Origin: Paraglaciecola sp. MB-3u-78
GTDB taxonomy: Bacteria > Pseudomonadota > Gammaproteobacteria > Enterobacterales > Alteromonadaceae
Length of the DNA stretch: 64,000 nucleotides
Assembly (NCBI RefSeq): GCF_002835935.1
Contig: NZ_PJCF01000005.1
Location: 434,001 to 498,000 of the forward strand
Reading direction: 5' to 3'
The notes beneath the pieces were generated by a model. It made no database searches and was not told where the DNA came from. It was given only the letters and a program-made list of their open reading frames with translations. Position 1 is the stretch's first letter; every line of letters begins with the position of its first letter. This document shows positions 17,512 to 26,659 of the stretch, piece after piece. The position numbers and the translations under genes are program-made.

Positions 17512-18759
17512 CTATATATGCCCTTTAAGCTGTAACCACTTATCATTTATCGTTGCGGTTATTGTCTTGGTAGTAGTTGATGATACATTAGCACTTTTAA
17601 GTACTGCTTCGGTATTTGATAAGTTATCCATCAACCCCTCGACCATAGGCTTGACCACTTTGGGGTTGATGTTGGCTTGTCGTGCCATAAGTGCTAGGGA
17701 CGACTTATTAGGCGCAATGCCATTACCATTAAACGACGTCATATGTTCACCAAAATCAGTAGGGGAATAGATGACATCGTAGAACGGTGATAAGCGCCAA
17801 TTGCCATCATCATCACAAAGAAAAGCAAAGTTTTTTGCATGATCGTCTTGGTTACATATCAGATAATTAAATAAAGCTCGCTGAATAAGCTTTCTTGCTT
17901 CTCCAACACCGCACATGATCCGTGTAGCTTTAACTAAATCGATATAGTCCAGAGCAGGCTCTTGAAATGACGCATCCAGTAAGCCACTTGCAGATATCAT
18001 ATGTAACCGACCCGTGTCGCCAACACAATCAAATCTATCTTGACGTAACCAAAACCTGTTATTACTAGCACTAAGCAACTCAAATGAGGCGGTATCAATA
18101 CCACACTGGTTAGCTAAGGTCATACAACTAAACTCGACTAAGCTCTCTTCATGCTTAAGGTAGAAGTTATCTGAGGTGAGTTTAATGATGCAATGTTGAC
18201 CGCTGGCATAACGGTCGGTGGAATAGGAGCCATCAGCCAAAAGTGTTGCATTGATTTTTGGTCTAGCACCGCCAGAGCCTGCGGCATTCATTAAGTGTTC
18301 AACAAGATCAGTTTCAGTGCCTTCAAACTCCTCTATCGCTTGCTTGCCTAATTTTTGAATGGAAATGTTTTGCTGGGTCTCTTTCTCATCAAATTTAATG
18401 GTGGGTTCATAAAAAAGTGCTCCAAGGCAGTTATCGCCAATAAACGCCAGTCGTTCTAGTTGAGAAATGCTTTTGTGGTTGTAGCCATTTTTTCTAAAGA
18501 GCCTATCCATCAAATAGAGCCCCCATCCATCTGGCAGACTATCAGCAAACACACCATGCAATTTCTTATGTGGTGCAGAGGGACCTATTTGCAGGTTAGT
18601 GGACTGTTCTAATGCAAAAGGTGAAAGGCTTGAATGTTTGAGCAAATAACTTTCATCATACTGGAAATATATCCCAGAGCTGTTTTCAGCAAGTTCACCC
18701 ACTTGAACAATATCACCGTTTGCAAGGCGACGGTTTACGATCAGTTTATAATTAAGCAT
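17512..18759 (-). CDS. hipA: HipA-type serine/threonine kinase toxin
   Basis: 415 residues, normal for the family. Family blocks are DSLPDGWG (about residue 80), LAFIGDNCLGAL, the nucleotide-loop block AGSGGARPKIN (about residue 157), the catalytic NQDDHAKNFAFL (about residue 304) with aspartate and asparagine of the kinase active site, and the metal-binding aspartate in SPFYDVIYS. HipA kinases phosphorylate a tRNA synthetase such as GltX and cause growth arrest; the target here is unknown. The gene overlaps the antitoxin gene by eight bases and is the distal gene, the usual HipBA order. It is flanked by transposon fossils, which suggests acquisition by transfer. Confidence 0.92.
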   Translation of the reverse strand: MLNYKLIVNRRLANGDIVQVGELAENSSGIYFQYDESYLLKHSSLSPFALEQSTNLQIGPSAPHKKLHGVFADSLPDGWGLYLMDRLFRKNGYNHKSISQLERLAFIGDNCLGALFYEPTIKFDEKETQQNISIQKLGKQAIEEFEGTETDLVEHLMNAAGSGGARPKINATLLADGSYSTDRYASGQHCIIKLTSDNFYLKHEESLVEFSCMTLANQCGIDTASFELLSASNNRFWLRQDRFDCVGDTGRLHMISASGLLDASFQEPALDYIDLVKATRIMCGVGEARKLIQRALFNYLICNQDDHAKNFAFLCDDDGNWRLSPFYDVIYSPTDFGEHMTSFNGNGIAPNKSSLALMARQANINPKVVKPMVEGLMDNLSNTEAVLKSANVSSTTTKTITATINDKWLQLKGHI

Positions 18760-19024
18760 GTTTGATCACCTCATCAAGACTTTTTGGTGCTTCAGTTTTT
18801 TGGGTTAATTGTTGTAGCTCTGTTAACTTACCAACTTCAGCATATAGCATCAAAAACTGCCGTAAGGATATTTCACCTGTACTTTCGAATTTTCGAATTG
18901 TGCTATTAGGTACCCCTGTTTTTTCAGAAAAAACTTGTATACTGTACCCTTTAAGCTTACGAGTATTTTTGACAAACTGACCAAGTTCAAGTTGCAAATC
19001 AAATGGTGACAATAACGATAGCAC
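18752..19024 (-). CDS. hipB: HipB-type antitoxin, XRE-family regulator
   Basis: About 90 residues with an XRE helix-turn-helix: LGQFVKNTRKLKGYSIQVFS (first helix), EKTGVPNSTIRKFESTGEIS (recognition helix), then a hydrophobic tail. HipB neutralises HipA and represses the operon. I prefer the GTG at 19022-19024 as start because GAGGA lies eight bases upstream. The in-frame ATG at 19039 would adjoin the operator and has no ribosome site. The stop overlaps hipA by eight bases, so translation is coupled. Confidence 0.88.
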   Translation of the reverse strand: MLSLLSPFDLQLELGQFVKNTRKLKGYSIQVFSEKTGVPNSTIRKFESTGEISLRQFLMLYAEVGKLTELQQLTQKTEAPKSLDEVIKHA

Positions 19025-19040
19025 GATAAAGTTCCTCATA

Positions 19041-19070
19041 AATATATTGCTATAATAATAGCAATATATT
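19041..19070. promoter_or_regulatory. hipBA operator palindrome
   Basis: Perfect inverted repeat with 13-bp arms (AATATATTGCTAT at 19041-19053 and its complement at 19058-19070) and a four-base spacer. It lies directly upstream of hipB, where HipB-type repressors bind as dimers and cover the promoter. The -10 region probably lies within the AT-rich palindrome. Confidence 0.88.
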
Positions 19071-19191
19071 TACTAGAGTGTTGTTAATTGCTCTCATTGT
19101 AGCAAAAGCGTGGTTAGTTGCCTAATATGATTAAGGACTTATCGATGGAAAATTACGCCAAGAAGGTTTGCAGTTAACTATTCAAAAGTAA

Positions 19192-21072
19192 TTAAAACTG
19201 GTATTTCAGACCAATATGCGGGGTGTCGCCAGCGGTATTAAACGCGGTTAAGTCTTGATAGTTTTGATCAAATACATTTTCGACTCTGGCGAATACGGTT
19301 AAGTGAGTATTGACCTGATAACGTGCACTGATATCAAAAACCCTATAGTTTTCTAAAGGTTGTGCGGTGCTCGCAAAACTCGTTTCATCCACCACAAGAT
19401 CAACAAAATCTTGCACAAACCTTAAATTGGCAGACAAAATTAGGTTCTCGACTTGGTAATCAAAACCTATATTAGCCATGTTTTTAGGACGTCGAAGACG
19501 CTGTTCGCCTAGGGTGTCTTTAGTTTGGTTATAGGTGTAATTACCATGAATACGTAATACATCATTGATTTTGATATTGGCAATGAGTTCCAATCCATTA
19601 GACGTTGATTGACCTAGATCTTGTAAATAACCTGAAAATCCAGCTAAATCAAAAAAGATACTATCTTCAATCTTCTGATCAAAATAGATAACTTCAAAAC
19701 GAGAACCTTGTGTTGTGCTGTATTCAAGAGCGACTTCGTAGCCTTGGGTAGTCTCTTCTTGTAAAGCTGTGGTCGAGGCTGGAGCGAACGCGAAAGGTCC
19801 TTGGTTATATTCTATTTCAAACAAACTGGGTGCCCTAAAGCCTGTTCCATAAGCACTTCGAAGTTTGATTTCGTCATCACCCAATGCCCATATATAAGCA
19901 CCGCTTACCCGGAAGCTAGTATGTTCCCCAAAATCTTCGTTGTCATCATGGCGCACACCCGCCGTGAGATAGAGGTTTTCGAGCAACTCGCCTTGATATT
20001 CAAAGTAATAGCCTTTGCTAATTCGACTTTGGTTAGCAGAGGTTATTTGCTCTTCTTCCCAATCAAGTCCATATACCAACTGGTGATCTTGGTTAAGTTG
20101 GGTGTGACCTAAATACTCCACTCTTTGCAAAGTGCCTTTCGTCAAAAAGTCAGAGATACCTTGATTAATGTTTTCTCGCTCAATAGAGGTTTTAGCGAAG
20201 GCTAATTCATGCTGCGAATTGTCAGTGGAGTAATTGAGGTCAGTTCGTAAATTGGACTGATTAAATTCACTCTCACAATTATTGCTAGCACTGGCTCCAA
20301 AACCACAATTATCAAATTGCCCCAGACCATGATTGTTTCTAAGTACCACACCTAAAGTTAAATCATCGCTGATTTTAAAACCTAAACGTGAGTGTATAGT
20401 TGTGTTTTCGTAACCATCTTTGTCTTGGCTGGCATCGTCTAAACGAGAATTGAATCCATCCGTTTTGTAATCTGTCGCAGCGATGTAATAATCGAAGTCT
20501 TCATAGGTCGCGCCCATATTGGCAGACAGATTTTGAGTGTCATATCGTCCAAATTCACCGCTAACATTACCTGAAAACTTTTCTTTAGGTGAGCCGCTGT
20601 ATATATTGATTACGCCACCGGCATCGGCGCCATAAGCCAAGCCTTGTGAGCCTCTGAGTATTTCGACCCGAGATATATTAGCGCTTTGTAAATGACCTAG
20701 TTGTGGACCAACTTGAGTACTAGTTGGGTCGGATATATCCACGCCATCTATGCGCACTAAGGTGCGATAACCTTCTTCACCGCGCACCCTCAAGGCCGTG
20801 GGTGAACCTATACCACCGCTATTAGTGGCACTAATAGAAGGTTGTGTTTTTAATACATCGGTCAAGTTGGCGTAGCCGCGGGCATCAATATCCTGTTGCG
20901 TGACTAAAGACACCGACGTCGCAATTTCCCGTAAAGGCATCGCTACTCGACTCGATACAACAACCATTTTTTCTATTTCATTTTCTTCGTTTTGTGCCTT
21001 GTTTTCAGTTGCAAAAATGGGACTCGCGAGAAGGGCTGTACTAATGGTTAGTGCCAATGAAATGTGTTTCAT
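19192..21072 (-). CDS. btuB: TonB-dependent outer-membrane vitamin B12 receptor
   Basis: 626 residues with signal peptide (ISLALTISTALLASPIFA). A TonB box-like stretch (EKMVVVSSRV) is followed by the plug domain (SVSLVTQQDIDARGYANLTD, TLVRIDGVDISDP, VEILRGSQGLAYGADAGG) and a 22-strand barrel ending FNTAGDTPHIGLKYQF with the terminal phenylalanine. The domain lengths match BtuB (about 615 residues). A cobalamin riboswitch lies upstream and the ribosome site is buried in a hairpin, which supports B12 as the ligand. The transporter's inner-membrane partners are encoded 27-32 kb away at 47.6-51.9 kb. Confidence 0.93.
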   Translation of the reverse strand: MKHISLALTISTALLASPIFATENKAQNEENEIEKMVVVSSRVAMPLREIATSVSLVTQQDIDARGYANLTDVLKTQPSISATNSGGIGSPTALRVRGEEGYRTLVRIDGVDISDPTSTQVGPQLGHLQSANISRVEILRGSQGLAYGADAGGVINIYSGSPKEKFSGNVSGEFGRYDTQNLSANMGATYEDFDYYIAATDYKTDGFNSRLDDASQDKDGYENTTIHSRLGFKISDDLTLGVVLRNNHGLGQFDNCGFGASASNNCESEFNQSNLRTDLNYSTDNSQHELAFAKTSIERENINQGISDFLTKGTLQRVEYLGHTQLNQDHQLVYGLDWEEEQITSANQSRISKGYYFEYQGELLENLYLTAGVRHDDNEDFGEHTSFRVSGAYIWALGDDEIKLRSAYGTGFRAPSLFEIEYNQGPFAFAPASTTALQEETTQGYEVALEYSTTQGSRFEVIYFDQKIEDSIFFDLAGFSGYLQDLGQSTSNGLELIANIKINDVLRIHGNYTYNQTKDTLGEQRLRRPKNMANIGFDYQVENLILSANLRFVQDFVDLVVDETSFASTAQPLENYRVFDISARYQVNTHLTVFARVENVFDQNYQDLTAFNTAGDTPHIGLKYQF

Positions 21073-21078
21073 AAAATC

Positions 21079-21106
21079 CTCAATCTATAATAAGCAAACG
21101 ATTGAG
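21079..21106 (-). promoter_or_regulatory. Hairpin sequestering the btuB ribosome binding site
   Basis: CTCAATC and GATTGAG (7-bp perfect arms, plus coordinates 21079-21085 and 21100-21106) form a hairpin whose 3' arm contains the GAGGA ribosome site ahead of the btuB ATG at 21072. It lies downstream of the cobalamin aptamer and is a natural expression platform for translational control: B12 binding would favour this hairpin and block initiation. The switching path is inferred. Confidence 0.65.
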
Positions 21107-21240
21107 AGGGGGGTAAAAGAGGATGCTTGGCTGAAAAGTTAACTTTAAATATTCAAGATTATAAGTCTTTAAAAACCATAGATTAACTATTGCAGGGATA
21201 TGCATTCTAATGAAGCCCGCCGCTCCATACGTACAAAAGC

Positions 21241-21400
21241 TAATGTCATAGGCCGGTGTCGGGCTTGAATATGGCTAGCATATTTTACCGTTGCGGGGGC
21301 AGCGGTGGATTCGCACATAACTTACCAAGAGTTAGGCTCACCACACTTCCCGTTTACCCTATCCAGATTGATTTGGCATCAACCGATAGGCACCTAGAAT
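21241..21400 (-). ncRNA. Cobalamin riboswitch upstream of btuB
   Basis: Read on the minus strand the conserved blocks appear in order: GGTGCC near the 5' end (about 21390), AACGGGAAGTGTGGTGA, GCGAATCCACCGCTGCC, CCCGCAACGGTAA, and the B12-box region AAGCCCGACACCGGCCTATG (about 21245-21265). This is the order and spacing of the Rfam cobalamin element. The leader continues about 170 bases to btuB. Confidence 0.92.
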
Positions 21401-21570
21401 AGCGGCAAGGAAGATACGTTTTGTGCTCTACAAAGTCAATAAGTTGTAATGACGTTTTGTCGAGATGAACATCAAAAAATGACAAAACCGTCATAAACAG
21501 CTTCAGAATAATATTAAACGGGGTAATTGGATTATAAAAAGTTCAGGGTTTAGTAATCTATATTCAATCG

Positions 21571-21835
21571 TCAGTCTGCCATCGCCTTGCCTGCAACGTA
21601 GATGAACTCATTTGTTGGAAACACAATACTTCCATCCTCGTTTGAACTCTCCCAGAGCAGCGAGAGGATCCTCGGCGTATTGCACAGAGTTTGCAGCGAA
21701 GACAACGTCGAAAGATTCATTGGGGAAGTCGAAAGATTGGATGTCGCAGCTTCGAAGATTGGAATATGAAGTCGTTCCTTCATCATCGACTCTGCCCTTC
21801 GCTAGATCTTGCCTAGGGTTGCCCACAAAGTGCAT
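21571..21835 (-). pseudogene. SAM-dependent methyltransferase fragment, frameshifted
   Basis: The frame beginning at 21835 encodes SCDIQSFDFPNESFDVVFAA followed by NSVQYAEDPLAALGEFKRG, the motif II-III region of class I methyltransferases (Methyltransf_11). Directly after EFKR the family signature continues in another frame as EDGSIVFPTNEFIYVAGKA, so a frameshift is present. Both the N-terminal glycine loop and the C-terminus are missing. Confidence 0.7.
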
Positions 21836-22057
21836 CCAAGTTTTGGGTTGTCGCTGTTTTTTTTCAGGGGTTGGGCGCGTTTTTTTATACAGGGTGGTGT
21901 GACGTTTCGGGTGTTTTTTCCATTTTGCTATAACACTTTAACAGGGTGTTTCCTATATGCTCCCTTATTTTTTATTGAATAATATGCTTTGAATATAAAA
22001 ATTAAGCGCGTTTAGTAAAATACAGGCTAATATTTATACCCTATAAAGGGGTTTAAC

Positions 22058-23098
22058 ATGAAAATATTTAACCGAAATCAAATCATGCTGGCGCTGAGTT
22101 ATATGGCCTATTATGGCTTTACACTGGATGAAACTGATCGGCGTAACGCCGAGACAATCCAGCAATTTTTTAACGAGGCATTGGATAACTGGACACCACT
22201 TAATGGTCAGTGGCAACTTGTCTGGGGCCCTGCAGTGTTCTCGCTGCCAGGGACGAAATATGATGATGCCTTAATGTATGTTGTTCAGAACACCCTTGAT
22301 CAAAGTCAATACGTTATCGGTATCCGCGGAACTAATCCCATTTCTATCCCAAACTGGATCATCTGGGATTTTCAGGCCAAGGAGCTTAAGGCTTGGCCCT
22401 ACGGGGACCCACACCCACTTAAAATGCCAATGCTGTCTGAAAGCTCGGCCTTTGGTTTGATAATATTACAGGGATTGCGGCCCGAGGAGGGAATCCCCGG
22501 TTATAAACAAACTATATTGGAATTTTTTAAACAAGAACTAACAAGTAATAACAATTTATCAATTTGTACTACCGGCCATAGTCTGGGAGGGGCCCTTGCA
22601 CCTGTGTTGGCGTTATGGTTGAAAGATATTCAGGACACTCAACTGGGCAAAAAAGTACAAATTTCCTGCGTTGCTTTCGCCGGCCCAACGCCTGGAAACA
22701 TTGCTTTCGCAGAGTATTTTAATCAGCGCATGGGCCCAAACTTCACGCGTATTGCTAATTCACTGGATGTCGTACCTTATGCTTGGGAAACCCGTTCACT
22801 GCGCGAAACATTTACCTTATATTTTCCACCACTTTTACCAACACCATCCTTAGCTGTCTTGTTAAAACACTTGCTGAATAAAAGTAAACACAAGGACTAC
22901 CTGCAAATTGGAACTGACCCCCTCATCCTATCTGGTGAAATTAAACTATTGGCCTTACCCTATTTGGTACAGGCGATTTACCAACATGTGCAAGCGTATG
23001 CGCAGTTGATGGATATGCAGGATGATATTCCCATCAAGGAATTATTGCCCTTCTCCGACAAACTAAAAGAAGTACTGGGACATCTGATCTATTTGTAA
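22058..23098 (+). CDS. Class 3 lipase (alpha/beta hydrolase)
   Basis: 346 residues. The nucleophile elbow is TGHSLGGALAPVLALWL (GXSXG serine at about residue 170). An upstream VIGIRGTNPISIPNWIIWDF block is the oxyanion-side strand of Lipase_3 enzymes, and NSLDVVPYAWE carries the catalytic aspartate region; a histidine candidate lies near HVQAYAQ. No signal peptide is apparent (MKIFNRNQIMLALSYMAYYG starts the mature-like domain), so the protein may be cytoplasmic or exported by another route. The gene stands alone, flanked by a methyltransferase relic and a large hairpin. Confidence 0.85.
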   Translation: MKIFNRNQIMLALSYMAYYGFTLDETDRRNAETIQQFFNEALDNWTPLNGQWQLVWGPAVFSLPGTKYDDALMYVVQNTLDQSQYVIGIRGTNPISIPNWIIWDFQAKELKAWPYGDPHPLKMPMLSESSAFGLIILQGLRPEEGIPGYKQTILEFFKQELTSNNNLSICTTGHSLGGALAPVLALWLKDIQDTQLGKKVQISCVAFAGPTPGNIAFAEYFNQRMGPNFTRIANSLDVVPYAWETRSLRETFTLYFPPLLPTPSLAVLLKHLLNKSKHKDYLQIGTDPLILSGEIKLLALPYLVQAIYQHVQAYAQLMDMQDDIPIKELLPFSDKLKEVLGHLIYL

Positions 23099-23142
23099 TG
23101 AAATAACTGGTATCAAGAATAACGTAAAATTCGACTGGCATT

Positions 23143-23192
23143 GGCACATTCAAACAATCCTAACACTCTAACGTGTTAGCCCTGAATGTGCC
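23143..23192. repeat. Nested perfect inverted repeat after the lipase gene
   Basis: Outer arms GGCACATTCA (23143-23152) and TGAATGTGCC (23183-23192), inner arms CTAACAC (23160-23166) and GTGTTAG (23173-23179). Both are perfect. No T-run follows, so it is not a standard terminator; it may be an RNA processing or pausing structure, or the end of a small repeat element. The rest of 23099-23452 holds nothing I recognise. Confidence 0.75.
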
Positions 23193-23452
23193 TAAATAAG
23201 GATAACAGACGATAATATCTCCCCCACTTTCCCTCTATGCTTTAGTACCTGAATGAAAGCACAAGCCAAAAAGTGAGTTAAAAAGATTTGAACCTTAAAT
23301 CAGTCCTTCTCAACGCTTAAAATTTGTTGGGCTTTAACCTATTAGTTTATATTGGTTAATGAATGTTACTTGGTCGATAATTTCTGCTGTAATATTGCCA
23401 AGAATGCAAACACAAATAGATTGGGTTAATGGGCACACGTGAGGTAGATGAA

Positions 23453-25426
23453 ATGAAAGGTATTTCCAAAAGGTCTTTAAAAAACGGCATGATTATTGCC
23501 ATATTAAGCATTTCACAGATCCCATTAAGTTTTGCTGGTTGGGAAGTGACCTGGATAGACCGGTTCGATGAAACGGGTGTTAACTGGGATAATTGGACCC
23601 CACAAATTCAAGCAAACTATAACAATGAAGTACAGTGTTATACCGATGATGATAGTTCTGCACAAAAAAACTACGATGTATCTGATGACACTTTAAAAAT
23701 TATTGCTCGCAAACAAAATATCAGTTGTCCTGGTTTAGGTGGTGCAAACAAGTCTTGGACCTCGGGTCGCTTGAACAGTAAAGACAAAGCGGAATTTTTA
23801 TATGGCCGTATTGAAGCTAGGATTCGATTTTTGGAGCTAAAAGGCGGTAGTTGGCCAGCCTTTTGGATGCTTGAAAATAGGATTGCCGAAAACCCTTTCA
23901 AAGGAGATAACGATACTATTAATTGGCCTAACCCTGGAGCAGGTGAAATAGATGTCTGGGAGTGGTTTAGTAACGATGGTGATCGCTATATCACCAACTT
24001 TTTTAATACGGGTAACTGCGGCTCCGATGTGAGGGTGAGTTATCCTGGGGGAGCACCAGACGTTCTCGCTTTTCATACCTATGCGATTGAATGGACAGCA
24101 GACAATATCACGTTCTTTTTTAATAATACTGTGGTGGTTGAACAAGACTTATCCAATTGTGCACAATATGAAGAACCCATGTTTATTTTGCTTAATGTTG
24201 CTATGGGTGGAAGTTTGGGTGGGACGATTGACCCCCAATTGAATAACGCAACTATGGAAGTTGACTATGTTGCCCACTGTGTAAAGTCAGATTTAAATGA
24301 GTATCAGGAATGTAATGAAAGCACACCCTTCATCAGTGATGAGGATAATGACGGAGTAAGCACTGATTTGGACCAATGTCCCAATACGCCTGAAGGCACA
24401 GTGGTTGACCAAAATGGTTGTGAACTTGTCACTCAACCTCAAGTTGTTGCCCCTGCACCTCAAATATCTGATCAGCAAGTGATTTCCCTCTTTAGTGACA
24501 GTTACAGCAACATAGCGAATATTGATTACAATCCTGATTGGCAACAAGCCACCCAAGTCACACAAATTGATATAGCGGGCAATAATATACTTAAATACGC
24601 AGGGCTAAATTATCAAGGCACAGACTTTGGTGATAATAAACAAGACGTGACTAATATGGACAATGTTCATCTGGACTATTGGACCTATAACGCCACCGAA
24701 CTTGAGTTCTTTTTAATTAGTTCGGGGCCTCAAGAACGCTCTTTTGTCATTGATGTGCAGCAGCAAGGTTGGCAAAGTCTGGTCATTCCACTGAGTAGCT
24801 TTTCAGATGTAGATTTAGCCGACATATTTCAATTAAAGGTAGAAGGAAATGGCACGGTTTACTTAGACAATATTTATTTCAGTTCAGACTCTGAAGCCTT
24901 GACCGATGGGGATATGGATGGTGTTCAAGATAATGATGATCAGTGTGCTAACACACCCACAGGTGTTGAGGTAGATGCAGCAGGCTGTGCCCTAGAAGTG
25001 AATATAGCACCAACCGTCAGCTTAATTGCCACACAAGGTGGTGTAACCATCACTAGTGTTATTACAGATGCTGGAAGTGTCACCATTGAGGCCAATGTTG
25101 TTGATGAAAATCAAGGTGATGAGCATACTTATGTTTGGACAGTATCTGCTGTTTCAGAATTTGACAAAAACGACAATGCCATCAGTTTTGATCCATCAGG
25201 TTTAGCAAATGTTCAAATCTCAATCACGGTAGTAGCATCTGACAGTGCACAAACAACACTCAGTGATGAGACAACCATCACACTGTCAGTTGTGACACCT
25301 GCTACTCAAGTAGAGCCTGAAACACAGAATAGTGATTCGGCTGGTGGCAGTATCAATTTGTTTATATTATTCGGACTACTCTTGTTACACATAATAAGAC
25401 AGATATCCAAAGGTATTAGGACCTAA
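23453..25426 (+). CDS. Secreted GH16 beta-glucanase (laminarinase-type) with C-terminal sorting signal
   Basis: About 657 residues from the ATG at 23453, which has GAGG eight bases upstream; an ATG 24 bases earlier lacks one. A signal peptide (ISKRSLKNGMIIAILSISQI onward) is followed by a GH16 domain to about residue 275 with the catalytic block GAGEIDVWEW (nucleophile and acid/base glutamates). A thrombospondin type 3 calcium repeat (DEDNDGVSTDLDQCPNTPEG), a carbohydrate-binding-like domain, a second TSP3 repeat (DGDMDGVQDNDDQC) and a PKD-like domain come next. The tail (GGSINLFILFGLLLLHIIRQ and basic residues) resembles GlyGly-CTERM signals processed by rhombosortase. It would cut beta-1,3(1,4)-glucans such as algal laminarin at the cell surface. 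Confidence 0.9.
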   Translation: MKGISKRSLKNGMIIAILSISQIPLSFAGWEVTWIDRFDETGVNWDNWTPQIQANYNNEVQCYTDDDSSAQKNYDVSDDTLKIIARKQNISCPGLGGANKSWTSGRLNSKDKAEFLYGRIEARIRFLELKGGSWPAFWMLENRIAENPFKGDNDTINWPNPGAGEIDVWEWFSNDGDRYITNFFNTGNCGSDVRVSYPGGAPDVLAFHTYAIEWTADNITFFFNNTVVVEQDLSNCAQYEEPMFILLNVAMGGSLGGTIDPQLNNATMEVDYVAHCVKSDLNEYQECNESTPFISDEDNDGVSTDLDQCPNTPEGTVVDQNGCELVTQPQVVAPAPQISDQQVISLFSDSYSNIANIDYNPDWQQATQVTQIDIAGNNILKYAGLNYQGTDFGDNKQDVTNMDNVHLDYWTYNATELEFFLISSGPQERSFVIDVQQQGWQSLVIPLSSFSDVDLADIFQLKVEGNGTVYLDNIYFSSDSEALTDGDMDGVQDNDDQCANTPTGVEVDAAGCALEVNIAPTVSLIATQGGVTITSVITDAGSVTIEANVVDENQGDEHTYVWTVSAVSEFDKNDNAISFDPSGLANVQISITVVASDSAQTTLSDETTITLSVVTPATQVEPETQNSDSAGGSINLFILFGLLLLHIIRQISKGIRT

Positions 25427-25538
25427 GCCTTAAAGGAACTGCCACAAATTGGAAACATCAATCCAAGGTCACTGGATCAGTCAATTATTTATACAAAATC
25501 CCCTTGCGTCATGTATTTGCTCACGCTTCAAACATACC

Positions 25539-25636
25539 GGAGAAAAGATAGGGGTCAAGTCACTTGTCTAACAATACTTTTGGGAGAAAAGATAGGGAAA
25601 GATAGGGGTCAAGTCACTTGTCTAACAATACTTTTG
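25539..25636. repeat. Tandem duplication at the left end of the RAYT element
   Basis: Two near-identical copies (25539-25582 and 25583-25636) of a 44-bp unit containing GGGGTCAAGTCACTTG. The second has a 10-bp extra GAAAGATAGG. GGGGTCAAGT is the inverted complement of ACTTGACCCC at the right end (about 26653-26662), so this marks the left terminus of the RAYT unit. Confidence 0.85.
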
Positions 25637-25678
25637 AATCTACACTTATTTTATAGTTAAAAATGCTTTTTGCTGATT

Positions 25679-26659
25679 ATGCCGAGACAACCAAGAATCG
25701 AATATGAACATGCCTTTTACCATGTTATGAACCGGGGTAGAGCCAGGTGTATGATTTTTCATGAAGATTTTTACTATCAAACGTTTCTTGATACTCTCGG
25801 CGAGGCTTGTTTGCGGTTTGACTGTTTGGTTCACGCCTATTGCCTCATGGGCAATCACTATCACATTTTAATCGAAACACCCAAAGCGAATTTAAGTCGT
25901 ATCATGCGACACATAAATGGTGTTTATACCCAGCGGTATAACCGTTTGAAAAAATCTGATGGGCCACTGTTTAGAGGCCGATTCAAGGCGATTCTGGTTG
26001 ACCATGACGGTTATCTTTTGCAATTGTCCAGATATATACATCGCAACCCGATTGATATGAAAAGTCCTTTGGTGACTCAACTGCTTGACTATTATTGGTC
26101 CAGTTACCCGAGCTATGTCGGCAAGGCCAAGCCGGTTGAGTGGCTAGCGCAGGATTTGACGTTTGAAATGCTGGGTCATGAAGACAAACACAAGGGATAT
26201 GCCAACTATGTAATGGCAGGGGTAGACGAAGAAACTGCCCAATTTTACAGTAAAGGTAATATGGCCAGTATTATTGGTGATAAAGGATTTCGGGAGTGGG
26301 TTTATGAAGAACTATTGCCTCAATTGGCCGCTGAACAAAAAAGCAGAGTCATTCAGCCTGATTTGACTATGGGGCAGGTGATCAGTGTCGTAGCTAATTA
26401 TTTTTCTGTAACCGAAGTTGATATTACAAAAAGAGTCAAGGGCCCGCAAAAAGAGAACGAAGCAAGAAAGTTGGCTATGTATTTTTGCCAGGAGTTAGTT
26501 GCAGCGAAGTTGACAGATATAGCCGCTCGATTTCATTTGAGTCATGTCGGATCTGTGAGCTTTATTACCCACCAAATCCGCAAGCGCGAAAGAGAAAATA
26601 GCCAGTATAGGACGCGATTTGAGGGACTGATCAAGAGTATTGTGAAGCAAGCAACTTGA
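25679..26659 (+). CDS. REP-associated tyrosine transposase (RAYT)
   Basis: About 326 residues from the ATG at 25679. Y1-type HUH transposase: PRQPRIEYEHAFYHVMNRG opens the domain, YCLMGNHYHILIETP carries the HXH metal motif, and SRIMRHINGVYTQRYNRL with GPLFRGRFKAILVDHDGYLL and LSRYIHRNP follow. The C-terminus (LTDIAARFHLSHVGSVS) is a DnaA-like helix-turn-helix. RAYTs act on REP palindromes. The gene is intact with complementary ends, so it could still be active. A solo fragment of its 3' end lies at 16501-16573. Confidence 0.93.
   Translation: MPRQPRIEYEHAFYHVMNRGRARCMIFHEDFYYQTFLDTLGEACLRFDCLVHAYCLMGNHYHILIETPKANLSRIMRHINGVYTQRYNRLKKSDGPLFRGRFKAILVDHDGYLLQLSRYIHRNPIDMKSPLVTQLLDYYWSSYPSYVGKAKPVEWLAQDLTFEMLGHEDKHKGYANYVMAGVDEETAQFYSKGNMASIIGDKGFREWVYEELLPQLAAEQKSRVIQPDLTMGQVISVVANYFSVTEVDITKRVKGPQKENEARKLAMYFCQELVAAKLTDIAARFHLSHVGSVSFITHQIRKRERENSQYRTRFEGLIKSIVKQAT

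Noticed and set aside
25539-25636. CRISPR array
   Set aside because: Only two adjacent copies of one unit without spacers; it is the duplicated end of the RAYT element. No other regular repeat-spacer pattern was seen in the window.
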